From assembly GCA_013115125.1 (NCBI GenBank), contig JABANN010000020.1, positions 1 through 64,000 of the forward strand: a DNA stretch of 64,000 bases. Direction: 5' to 3'. The DNA comes from Perkinsus olseni (Eukaryota > Perkinsozoa > Perkinsida). The notes under the pieces are model-generated. The model was not told the DNA's origin. It saw nothing but the letters and a program-made list of their open reading frames with translations, and did no database searches. Made by a program: the position numbers and the translations under genes. Positions 47,556 through 56,756 of this stretch are shown piece after piece. Within the stretch, counting starts at the first letter, position 1. Each line of letters opens with the position of its first letter.

Positions 47556-50500
47556 CTACTGGATATCGCAGGATGACGATTGGGTTATCTGCAAACCTCT
47601 AGCGACAGACAAGCGTGCTGACTTGTCAGAATACGCCAACAGCTGGTCACCACAGCCGGAGATGTAACCAGCGGGGATAGGCTGGGCTCCGATGAAGAGC
47701 CCGTGGGAGTTGAAAACGTGCATTAAGCGTTGCTCAGACAAAATGAGCACAAGGTCACCAGCAGGGGTCTCCTGTATAGAGACGCAAGCCTTGTAGTCGC
47801 CACTGATAGGCCGCCTTACGGACCTCCATTTACCAGTGGACGGAGAGCCCACGTACAGCTTACCATCCTCTGACGAAACTATGGCAAACTCACCATCACC
47901 CTTAACGGTGATGGCCGCGATGGAGGTGGCCTCGACTGGCAGGCCAGAGTTGCGGAGAATGGACTCGCCAGATTTGCAGGAGTATAGCTGATCGTCATCA
48001 AGCAGTACATAGACCTCTTCGCCCTTAACAACAACATCCTTGATCTCCTTATCTTTGGCGTACTCAGTGGCCGCTGCACACTTCAACGGTGATGAGGACA
48101 CGGCTGGGACCGAGGGATAGACTTCGCGCAGAGAATGGAAGTCCGCCAGTACAGTCCTACTCTTACTACTACCACAGGCCATCTTACGGGGAGTGTACCA
48201 TACCAAGTGCTCAGGAAGGCGGAGTTCATCCTGTGCCATATACGTTACGTCGATGGGGCCGCTGGATTCACCATTAGTATCCACAGCAGCTAGCCTACGA
48301 TGGTGTATGTTCCTCTCGTTAAACGAAGGGTCATACTTCAATGATACCTCAGCACTAGTCTCAGCTATAGCGAAGAGCCAGGCTGCGACTATCACTGCGC
48401 TACCAAAGCGGAAGAGTAGATAGGGGATCCTAACCTTCTCGCGGTGACTGGCATCAGTGGCTGCCTGAATAGCCGCCCTCTCTTGGTCCAGCAGAGCCTT
48501 GGACTTCAACTCGAACTGCTTCAGCTGGGACTCTACAGACTTGGTAGTCTCCTTGTAGTCGTATATGCCAGCATCCTTGGTTGGGGCGTCCCACTTGATC
48601 TCGCCTGTCTCCACGTTAAGGTAATACGGCAGATTCTCGCCACCATCAGTCTTGTAACCAAGTCTTATCCACCCCTCAGTAGGATTGAACGGAGTGCCCG
48701 GAGTGGCATCGCCCTTCCCTCTCTCCTCTCCCAACAGCTGAGCAAGCTTCTTCCTGTCCTTCTCGAACCTAACCTTCAACTTGGTCAGCTCCTTTCGCTC
48801 CTGAGAAGCAACTAGTCACGATGAGTCGGCGGCGCGCCACAGCTTATTATTACAGAGTCCGACAGAAGATGCTCCTCCTTGGCCCAGTGCTTGAAGATCT
48901 TCTGCATGTCCTTCTCCGCCTTACTACAGGCGTATTTAAGGTCCTTGGAGATATCAGGATGATACTCGCCAGCCTTAGCCTCGTCTTGCTGACCCGTAGG
49001 CTTGTGCACGCCCCAGTCATTGATTGGCCCCTCATCCGTGAAGCCAGGTAGACCGGACGAGTTCACAATCCTGAGGCATTGAGTTTATTGTATGGTTGTT
49101 AGGTGTATAATACTACTTCGGCTCCGCGACAGGCTCACTGACTTCCTTGATGGTCTCTAGACCGAATCCAAGCACATCAATGCACCATACCGTAGAGAAC
49201 TTCACTGGCAAGCCATTCTTATCAGCCACAGTCAAGTATCTGACGCAGACGAAGATTCGGTGACCCGCGCACGAGCCGAAGCCGGGACGCAACCCATCGC
49301 TTACACGAAGAATAGCTCGTAGAAGAGGCTCATGATATGTGCAGCTAGGGCGAAGATGAGTGCCGGTCGCTCGTTGACTTGGGGCAACTGAATAGAGATC
49401 GATCAGAGATGAGAGCACGAAGGAGCATCCCTCGGATACGTCTAGTAGTTAAAATGGTTGCTGTTGCTGGTACTACCTGAACGTCGAAGCTGTTACCCCA
49501 TACATACTCACAGAGTACTGCGGCACAATAGAGGAAAGGCGGCACAGCTGTGAGGAATGCCTGAGGCGGGGAGAGGTACGAAGGGGCCAGTGACGGTGAG
49601 CCGTACCATGATGCAGAATTCTATAAAGCTGAGAGTAAGGTTCATCTTAGCATTCAGTAGGGCCGCTACTGAGCATAAGGTGACTATAACGTAGGCAGCC
49701 AGAGGATTGCCCCAGAAGTAACCCCAGTAGAGCAAGGCGAAGTATCCGAGCGCATATAGTATTTGCAGGGTACCTGTTATCAAGCTCCGCTCCAGCCTGC
49801 CAGGAGCTGTTACTACCCATGCACATGCAGACTCTGGCGTAAGCCTCATGTCCCTGCCATTTCCTATGCAGCTGGTTGAATAGGGCAAAGTGCTGCTTGA
49901 AGGTGTCCCATTCGGTGGTCAAATCCTTGATCTCCTGAAAACGTGAGAGACTATAACGATATGATCAGGGAAGTGTCGTAACAGCAACAGCTGCCTCTCA
50001 GTCGAGGGTGGTATCAACTGTAGTGGTGCAAAACTAGAGGCGAAAGTCGGAGCTTTCGTACGTTCTTCGATTTGGCTCCCTTATGCTTAAGGCCAGGGAT
50101 CTTGAGATTACTCTCACGGGCATACTCCGTGACGACAGGGACACGGAACCATCCCCCGACGCCAGAACCTGCACAGTAACATAGAAGGGAGAAGTGGCAG
50201 TCATAGTACGAACCTTCGAAATCTTCCAGCCTAGCCGAGCCCTCGGAAATCTCCATAGCACTCGCAACTGGCAGACGGAGCCACTGCGTCAGGGACCTCA
50301 CTGAATAGGTCTGGGCGGAGATAGAGGCATGAAGTGCGAGCCAGATGGAAAGAAAGAAGTAGAAGAAGGCGGCGCCTGATGAGAGGGAGATAAGGCGAGT
50401 TGTGGACAGAACTGAAGGGCTTACCTAACGTTATCGACCAGGGCCAGAACAACCAGTTGGGGGCTAGAAGTGGGGTCCTTCCCTTGTAGAACATCTCCGT

Positions 50501-50768
50501 GCAAAACCCCACCAAAAGAGTACTCACAAGCTGAAAACGGCACAATGCGCCGGGCGAGAAACAGAGGGTTGCCTACCATATAGCAGTCCATCTTGCCAAT
50601 TGTAAGGCCGAATAAATCTCTCAGATCCTCTCTGTACAGGACTACTGCCATGACCCTCTGTTTCTGATGCTGGTACAGATTCTTCTGCCGCATCGTGCGG
50701 TTGAAGTTATAGACTTCACGATTGTAGCTGAACCATTCAACTCCACCATCAGCAGCAGCCTCAGCCAT
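47556..50768 (-). CDS. Polytopic membrane protein with cytosolic WW-like motif and long C-terminal domain
   Basis: Splicing joins exons from MAEAAADGGVEWFSYNREVYNF (50768) to a stop at 47556. Phases close at most junctions, for example 48801-48853 (53 nt) and the 46-nt first intron. The 28-nt intron required near 49807-49834 is doubtful. Membrane segments include AAFFYFFLSIWLALHASISA, GTLQILYALGYFALLYWGYF, LAAYVIVTLCSVAALLNA, AFLTAVPPFLYCAAVLCEYV and ALIFALAAHIMSLFYELFFVYLTV. A charged region with coiled coil comes next, then a WW-like motif (GWIRLGY...YYLNVETGEIKWDAPT), then another membrane helix (YLLFRFGSAVIVAAWLFAIAETS). A 230-residue, mostly beta part follows that may form propeller-like blades. 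I recognise no family. The 5' end is divergent from RRP45. Confidence 0.65.
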
Positions 50769-51465
50769 GATGCTTTATGTGTGTATAGTGGTAGTAGAGA
50801 CGAAGGTTGGTGGGTAGCAGTGTCGAAGCAGTCGGCTGTTGCTGCAGGAGAAGTGGACAGATAGGACCAACAACAGCAACTAGCAACGATCACAGTCCTC
50901 TCCCTCCGCACCCAGAAGTCCCCTTTTCGTGACATACGACGGAAAGATTAGATCCCCTTGCTGATATGAAACTAACAGCGTTGTATCGATTCCCACCCGC
51001 AACTTTCCGTTTACTACCTTGTAGAGCATCCCTGGATGAAGAGACACGACCTGAGTGCCAATATTACAGCAGGTGAATTCTATCTACTATCACAATTATA
51101 ACCGGTGGTTATTAGCCATCATCATACAAGCCCTGCACTACAGTACAAACTACTGACTTTCCCAAGCCAAGGCAATGTCCGAAAATAGCAGCAGCAGCTG
51201 CGGCGGCGGCGGCGGCTCAGCGAGCACGCACTGTAAAGGATATGGCAGGGTCTGGTCTGTCCATCTGTGATGCCGTACCATGTGAGCTCCTGGGAGGGGC
51301 CTCCTTCTGGGGAACGAATAAAAGCCTCTTCTCTGCGCCCGAGACTGAAGCCTTCATACCGATACCAATCTTCAGCGAAAAAAGCCGAAAAAAACCAAAA
51401 TCTGAGCGGAGCGAAGCATCACCCTCCACTTCACGGCTCAACTACTGCTAAGCAGCAGGGCTCCA
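50769..51465. promoter_or_regulatory. Divergent intergenic region with GC-rich triplet run
   Basis: This region lies between the starts of the minus-strand membrane gene and plus-strand RRP45. It contains an AGC/GGC triplet run at about 51187-51216. A plus-strand frame at 51242-51451 (MAGSGLSICDAVPCELLGG, ending TSRLNYC) could encode a 69-residue protein that ends 14 nt before the RRP45 ATG. It could also be RRP45 5' sequence. No core promoter motif was assigned. Confidence 0.35.
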
Positions 51466-52865
51466 ATGTCGCTGACGTTATCGGACGAGTCGTTTGCCTA
51501 CCAGGCGATCTTCCCTGAGGCCACTGAGGATAATAAAAGCACCTCTAATGTTGGGCTGAGGGCTGACGGGCGGACACCACTGGACTGTCGAAGGTTGAAG
51601 CTCCGGCTTGGGCCAGCACTTGGCCAGTCCGAGTGCCGTATAGGGAACACTTGGGTGAGGGCAGTGGTGACGGGTAATAGAGAGGTGGTCGATGATAGGA
51701 ATCATACGAACGCTTTATGTAGGAGAGGTGGTCACTCCCCCTCCCGAGAGGCCCAATGAGGGTAAACTGTTCATCAGTGTCGACTATGGCGCGATAACAG
51801 GCAGCGCCACACTGCCATCGGGGGACTCTGCCGGGCTACCTGGATCGGCCCAGACGCCCGAGGCAGTCTCTCTGTGTAACCAGCTGGAGCGAATGCTGAA
51901 AGGATCAAAGTAGTACGAGGGGGGAGAGGTGATGGTGACGACCGTAGTGAGCAGGGCCGTCGACGTGGAGGCATTATGCATAGCTGGTGGCAGCAGGGTC
52001 TGGAGTGTCCGACTGGATGTTCATGTCCTCACTGATGCCGTGAGTTAATACGGAGTGAGGTCCTCTGCACAGTCGTCCTGTGTAGGGTAATGCTGGTGAT
52101 GCAGCAGCAACAGCAAGTGTGGCTGCATTGATGCACTACAGACGGTCCGAAGTAACAACTCTCGAGGGTTCAACTATGGTCAGGGAGGAGGTAGTAGTGA
52201 TCATAACTATCATACTGAGCACCGCATATGCTTGATGGCTCTCAGCTGGAGCCAATGCCGCTATCAATCCATCACATGCCCCTTCCTCTCACGTTCGTCC
52301 TCGTTAAGAGCCCTGATGGATCCACTTCAGCAGTACTGGCAGACCCGACCTCTCTAGAAGAACGGCTCAGCGGCGGCGCTCTGTTAGTTGTAAGCTACCA
52401 TGCGTTACCGAATTCGCAAAGCCTTCCTCCCTTCTCCTTCAGATCGTAGTGAATCAGTATGGCGAGTTGTGCAGTATACTGAAGCCTGGCGGCACTTCCT
52501 GCCCTTTGCCGACTATCGTCAGCTGCATACACGCGGCCACAGGACGCGCGAAGGAGGTTCATAAAATGATCGCTGATGCTGTAGGACGTCTAGGCCGTCG
52601 GATTTGATATTATTCTCAACTCGCCTCAGCTGGAGAAGGATGCCAGTCAGCGCGAGAGCCGTAAGAAGGACATTCATCACAAATACAACGCCAGAACAGT
52701 ATTAACAATCAGCACTGATGGCAGTGAGAAGGCCGTAGCGCAAGACGCTGAAGTAGGCGGGGTGGTGGTGTCCAGAGCCCCCTCATCGTGTGCTTTCAGG
52801 ATGGCAGTGCTGCTAAGAGCAGTGATGGTACACCCGAACCCAAGAAGGCTCGAACTAACGTCTAA
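51466..52865 (+). CDS. RRP45: Exosome complex RNase PH-like subunit RRP45 (EXOSC9)
   Basis: Eight exons close to 347 residues: 51466-51673, 51723-51909, 51955-52039, 52086-52178, 52246-52389, 52443-52580, 52630-52752 and 52800-52865. RNase PH fold markers are GLRADGRTPLDCR, NTWVRAVVTGEVV, PPPERPNEGKLFI, ALCIAGGSRVWSVRLDVHVL, DAAATASVAALMHYRR and EPMPLSIHHMPLPLTFVL. PLSIHHMP is especially typical of RRP45/EXOSC9. The basic tail ends PEPKKARTNV, a possible nuclear signal. RRP45 is a ring subunit of the 3'-5' RNA exosome and is expected to be catalytically inactive. All introns are 45-67 nt. The stop TAA shares its last A with the ATG of the next open frame. Confidence 0.92.
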
Positions 52866-54205
52866 TGTTTACGAATAACGTTGTTTCCTATCAGACCAAT
52901 TCTTGTTGCTCACAGTGGAGGGAGAGGCTTGGCTCGTCGTTGTTTTACCGTCAGCATTTGAGCCTCCGTACCATGGCAACCATCCACGGTGGCAGTGGTG
53001 GCGGGCTGCCTGGGCCGGTACTCGTCCGAACGTCGCGTTTCCTTATTGATGCTCTATACATCGAGCTGGAGAACATGGGGCTGCCGGTAGTAAGGAATAT
53101 AGGCAACTTACAGAGGAGTTATGAGGGGGTGTTCATCTCCTCTGCATCACCTGAGGACCTCTTCAAAGTCGTATATCGTTCCCGAATTACCCACAATGTC
53201 CTAGGGCTACTACACCATGATGGGAGGCATGAGGCGTGCGATAGGAATGGCCTCTATAGATGGGTGAAAAATGAGATACCCTTCCGAGAGGTACTGCCCT
53301 CCTTCGTACCGGATTCCTCCTTCTGGGTTCGGCTGGCTGATGGTGACTACTCTACTGAGATGAGCATGCGGGATGCTGAGGTACAGCGCGCCGCTCGACA
53401 GGGCATACAGTGCTATTTTCACAAGAAATTTGGGTCCGTCCCTCGGGCACTCCGGGAGGAGTCTGACTTTATGTTCTTCATAACTCCACCGTCATCGGAG
53501 TATGGTGGCGGGGTGGGGCTTTGGGTGGACTATGGCTACCGTAATGAAGCTAAATCTCTCAACTCCACAGAAGCACTCGGCCCCTTTCCCGAGGATAAGC
53601 GTTGTCCCGGCAAGCACTTGAGGGGTTCCGTAGCAGCTGCTATATTATGTGGTGCGCGCTACGTCCCTGGGAGGGATGTTCTAGTGGACCCTTATTGTGA
53701 GGATGGAGGGACCCTCCTTGTAGAAGCAAGGCGGTGGGCTCAACGGCTGGATCCTGGAGTGCATGCCGATGCTGCATCCTGCAAGCCTTTAGCGTTCCCG
53801 GGGTCTGAAGAGCTATGGCGTGCTTTGGTGGAGGAGTCCGCATCACGGCAGCTGGGCTCTGACACAACTGCTCGAGTTTTCGGAGCATGCGTAGACCCTG
53901 TTAACCGTGCTAAGGCTCGGAGGAATTTAACAGGCGGCATCGTATCGGCCGCACCCCTTTTAGAATACGTCCCTCCCGAGCCGCCAACTCTCGTCTTGAC
54001 TCGGTCGCCACAGCGGGTGTGGTCCTCACCGGATGAAGCAGGGGCATGGATGGCCGAGTTGAAGGAGTGGGCGTCAGGCTTCCGACGTCCACGAGTCTTC
54101 GTGCTGCATGGTCCAGGGCAGCCTCTCTGCGATGCCCAGGAGGTGCTGTACCTCGGCCATTATGGTTCGCTATATAGAGTATTGCCAGAGGCTTCAAGGT
54201 TGTGA
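52865..54205 (+). CDS. THUMP/RlmL-like RNA methyltransferase-family protein with altered catalytic motifs
   Basis: A single exon of 446 codons. The first 36 residues (MFTNNVVSYQTN...) are Arg-containing, acid-poor and possibly a mitochondrial leader. Alternatively, translation starts at Met-37 (52973, MATIHGGSGG). A THUMP-like half (LYIELENMGLPVVRNIGN, EGVFISSASPEDLFKVVYRSRITHNVL, CYFHKKFG) precedes a Rossmann methyltransferase half. The family helix LRGSVAAAILCGA, preceded by KRCPGKHLRG, resembles the LRPSLAAALL region. Motif I is VDPYCEDGGTLLVEA, where the family has DPMCGSGTxxIEA. At the place of motif IV (NPPYG) stands VLTRSPQRVW. The family methylates guanine N2 in rRNA or tRNA. The changed motifs make activity doubtful. 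It lies tightly between RRP45 and the RAP gene. Confidence 0.75.
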   Translation: MFTNNVVSYQTNSCCSQWRERLGSSLFYRQHLSLRTMATIHGGSGGGLPGPVLVRTSRFLIDALYIELENMGLPVVRNIGNLQRSYEGVFISSASPEDLFKVVYRSRITHNVLGLLHHDGRHEACDRNGLYRWVKNEIPFREVLPSFVPDSSFWVRLADGDYSTEMSMRDAEVQRAARQGIQCYFHKKFGSVPRALREESDFMFFITPPSSEYGGGVGLWVDYGYRNEAKSLNSTEALGPFPEDKRCPGKHLRGSVAAAILCGARYVPGRDVLVDPYCEDGGTLLVEARRWAQRLDPGVHADAASCKPLAFPGSEELWRALVEESASRQLGSDTTARVFGACVDPVNRAKARRNLTGGIVSAAPLLEYVPPEPPTLVLTRSPQRVWSSPDEAGAWMAELKEWASGFRRPRVFVLHGPGQPLCDAQEVLYLGHYGSLYRVLPEASRL

Positions 54206-54303
54206 CAATCCTGCATGAATATTCGTTTCTGGAAATGTGCCATTTTGCGTCTTCGTACAAAGTAGAGCATAGCACGAGTGTATGGGCAGTATTTCTGTTA
54301 ATC

Positions 54304-56331
54304 ATGAACCCAGCGCCATCACAGGTCTCTCGAATGGCCAGACGACGGTTAGCTGCTTCCGGTAGAACTGCTGCCGTTCACCCAATCACCCTCGAAGCTG
54401 ATACACCGGCTGTTCGGGAACTGGCCGGCGAGATCCGATCTGCTACCGCTGGCCAAGGTGAACAGCATCGTATACCTCTCCTCCGCATACACGAGGTGTT
54501 GGAGGAGGCCCTACCTAAGATGAGGGGACCCCCATCCGCTGATATCCAGCTCTTACTGAAGCACTACCATCATAAGCTCTACCTCTCTACCGACTCGTCG
54601 TCTGATTACCTCGCCGCACTTGCTCTGCTGGCTTCAAGTGGTGCCCGCTTGGGCTCTAGAGTTGGAGACATGGTCAAGCAGAGTTCACAAGTCCTCATGG
54701 ATAACCTTCATAACGCGTCGCTTAAGAAGAGTACAGCGGAACTAGCCAGCCTCGATGTACTCCTCAACGCCCTCTCGATATGTGCTAGGCTGCACTTGAG
54801 AGGCTGTCCTCCTCCCGACGCCCTGCCTCGTCGTATCGCTAATGTCATATGCAAGGAACAATTCGCTGATAAGTTTGTGTCGGAGGTGCCCTCTCAAGAT
54901 GCCTGGACGATGCTACGCTCTTTGGCGGCTATTGGTAGTGCCCCGCCCGCTGCTCTCTTCCTGCTGGATCGGTACTTCGATCGGGAGGGTAGGATAGCTC
55001 AGCTACCACGTGTTAAGGTGGTGCAGATGGTAGAGGCCCTGTGTATGCTTCGGTCACGCGGCCCAGCATTACAGGCAGTCTGTGACCAGCTTGCCACTCA
55101 AGTTGTGAAGATATCCCCGCAGCAACGACTGGCACTCCTGCGCTCCTTCGCAGCCATTAATGTCGCTCCTAATCTGTTATACCTCTTCCTTGGCAGTGGA
55201 CGGAGATGGCGTTTGAAGTTGTCCGCGAGCAATCAAGCGGAGATGCTCAGCGCTTTCGCTGAGCTACGTTTCCGGCCGAGAGGGAGTACGTTCTTCAAGG
55301 ACCTTATCCTCACTGTATTGCGGGGACGGCCAGGCGCAGATCCTCTACGACTATGCTATGATTTATTCTTACTGGATATGTTCGACGAGCCATCCTTCAA
55401 ACGTTTAGAGACTACCATCAACTCACCTCAACGCGACGAGATACCACTTGAGGAGGCGTGCAGGGTTCTAGCTAGCTTGGGGTACTTTTGTTATGGGCAG
55501 CCTTCGACTTATGATGCTCTTCTAGGGGAGATTGCGAGATTCGAAGCAAGTCTCTATCAAAACAGGCAATGCCTCGTCCAATTGAAAGTGAGGTATCTTT
55601 AGGTCAACTAGGGTGCCAATTCGTAAGTGTCTCAGAGTCTGGAAATTGGCTTTCGGATCGGCCACTCCGCCTTTTCAATATCAAATCTAAGTCCATCAGC
55701 CCAGCAAACTCTTCTACGTGTGAGGCACGCTGAGGTGGCGGACCTGAGCAGAGACGCCGCCCCTACCGGCTGGACACAAGACGTTCGTCGTATAGCCGGT
55801 CAGGTCAGTGAGTTCAGTGGACGGTATCATCCACACTCGAGCAGCCCTGGTCATTTCAGGTGTGCAATCGTACGTACTTCAACATTACCGTGGGGCCCTT
55901 CCTAGTAGACTTCGTACGGACATCTGATGGTACTCCGCAGACCAAGTTGGACAAGGGAGGGGATGAAAGGCTTCAGGCTGTACGACAGTGCGTTGCACTC
56001 GAACCCTTAAAGGGTGAGACATCCCTAACCGGTAAGGATCTCTCATTCACCTCTCTCATCAGGCCAATGCTTCTATCGTGGTAGTGATGATAGTGAGTTA
56101 ACATCTAGTAGCAAATACAGGCATCTACTGCTGCGTGGCCTGGGTATCGAGGTATGCCCAGTGTCCAGACAGCAATGGGTAGGCATGACGTCGGATGCAG
56201 AGAAGGTGCACTATCTTAGAGAGGTGGTTACTGAGGGTATGGCACGATTAAAGGACAGGAGGAAGGAACATGCCAGAAAGATTAGTCAGATCAAGTGGCA
56301 GAAGCGAGTTCACGCTCGAAGTGTTTCTTGA
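54304..56331 (+). CDS. RAP-domain protein, likely organellar RNA-binding
   Basis: Four exons close to 624 residues: 54304-55587, 55636-55803, 55860-56013 and 56063-56331, with introns of 48, 56 and 49 nt. The N-terminal 400 residues are helical repeats of the FASTK/octotricopeptide kind (ASLDVLLNALSICARLHL, DAWTMLRSLAAIGSAPPAALFL, QRLALLRSFAAINVAPNLLYL). The C-terminal RAP domain reads GPFLVDFVRTSDG, ALEPLKGQCFYRG, KYRHLLLRGLGIEVCPVSRQQW and EKVHYLREVV. Intron 3 splits the RAP core exactly, and splicing restores the GQCFYR segment. RAP proteins are expanded in alveolates and act on mitochondrial or plastid RNA, including fragmented rRNA. The start MNPAPSQVSRMARRRLAASGR looks like a mitochondrial leader. 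Confidence 0.88.
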
Positions 56332-56756
56332 TGCTGCATGAATGTGTTTCCGGAGGCGATGAGGTGTTGTGCTGCAGTCAAAACGTATCATGTTAACAGT
56401 GCTAATCATCGGGACTCCCTTAATGCGGTGTGAACACTGAGTGGCTCTGCTATGACCTGTTCGACCCTCGTAGTGTAAGAGTCAACGACCAGACAGTCGC
56501 TCGTGTCTGCTTGCCAACTCTTAGTTGGAAGCCACCCCAACTCTTAGCCTCATCCATGTATGTCGATTGCGCACGTCGGCGATTGATACGTCAGTCGCCG
56601 CATTGTCCGACAACTAGGCCCCTACGCTCCGCGTGGCAATCTCGCTCACGCCGATCCTCCTGCGTACGATTGATTCCAGGAACTTCGTAAGGCCTCCAGG
56701 CACATAGCGACGTAACAAAACGACAGGATCATAGTGAACCAACATCACTTGGAGGT
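56332..56756. other. Convergent intergenic region
   Basis: These 425 nt lie between the RAP gene (plus) and the LRR/coiled-coil gene (minus), with nothing supported. An open frame near 56430 has no domain. Confidence 0.4.

Noticed and set aside
47100-47560. A further exon set or second membrane gene downstream of 47556
   Set aside because: Hydrophobic frames exist but none links by splicing or shows a domain. Only a weak small-protein call was kept.
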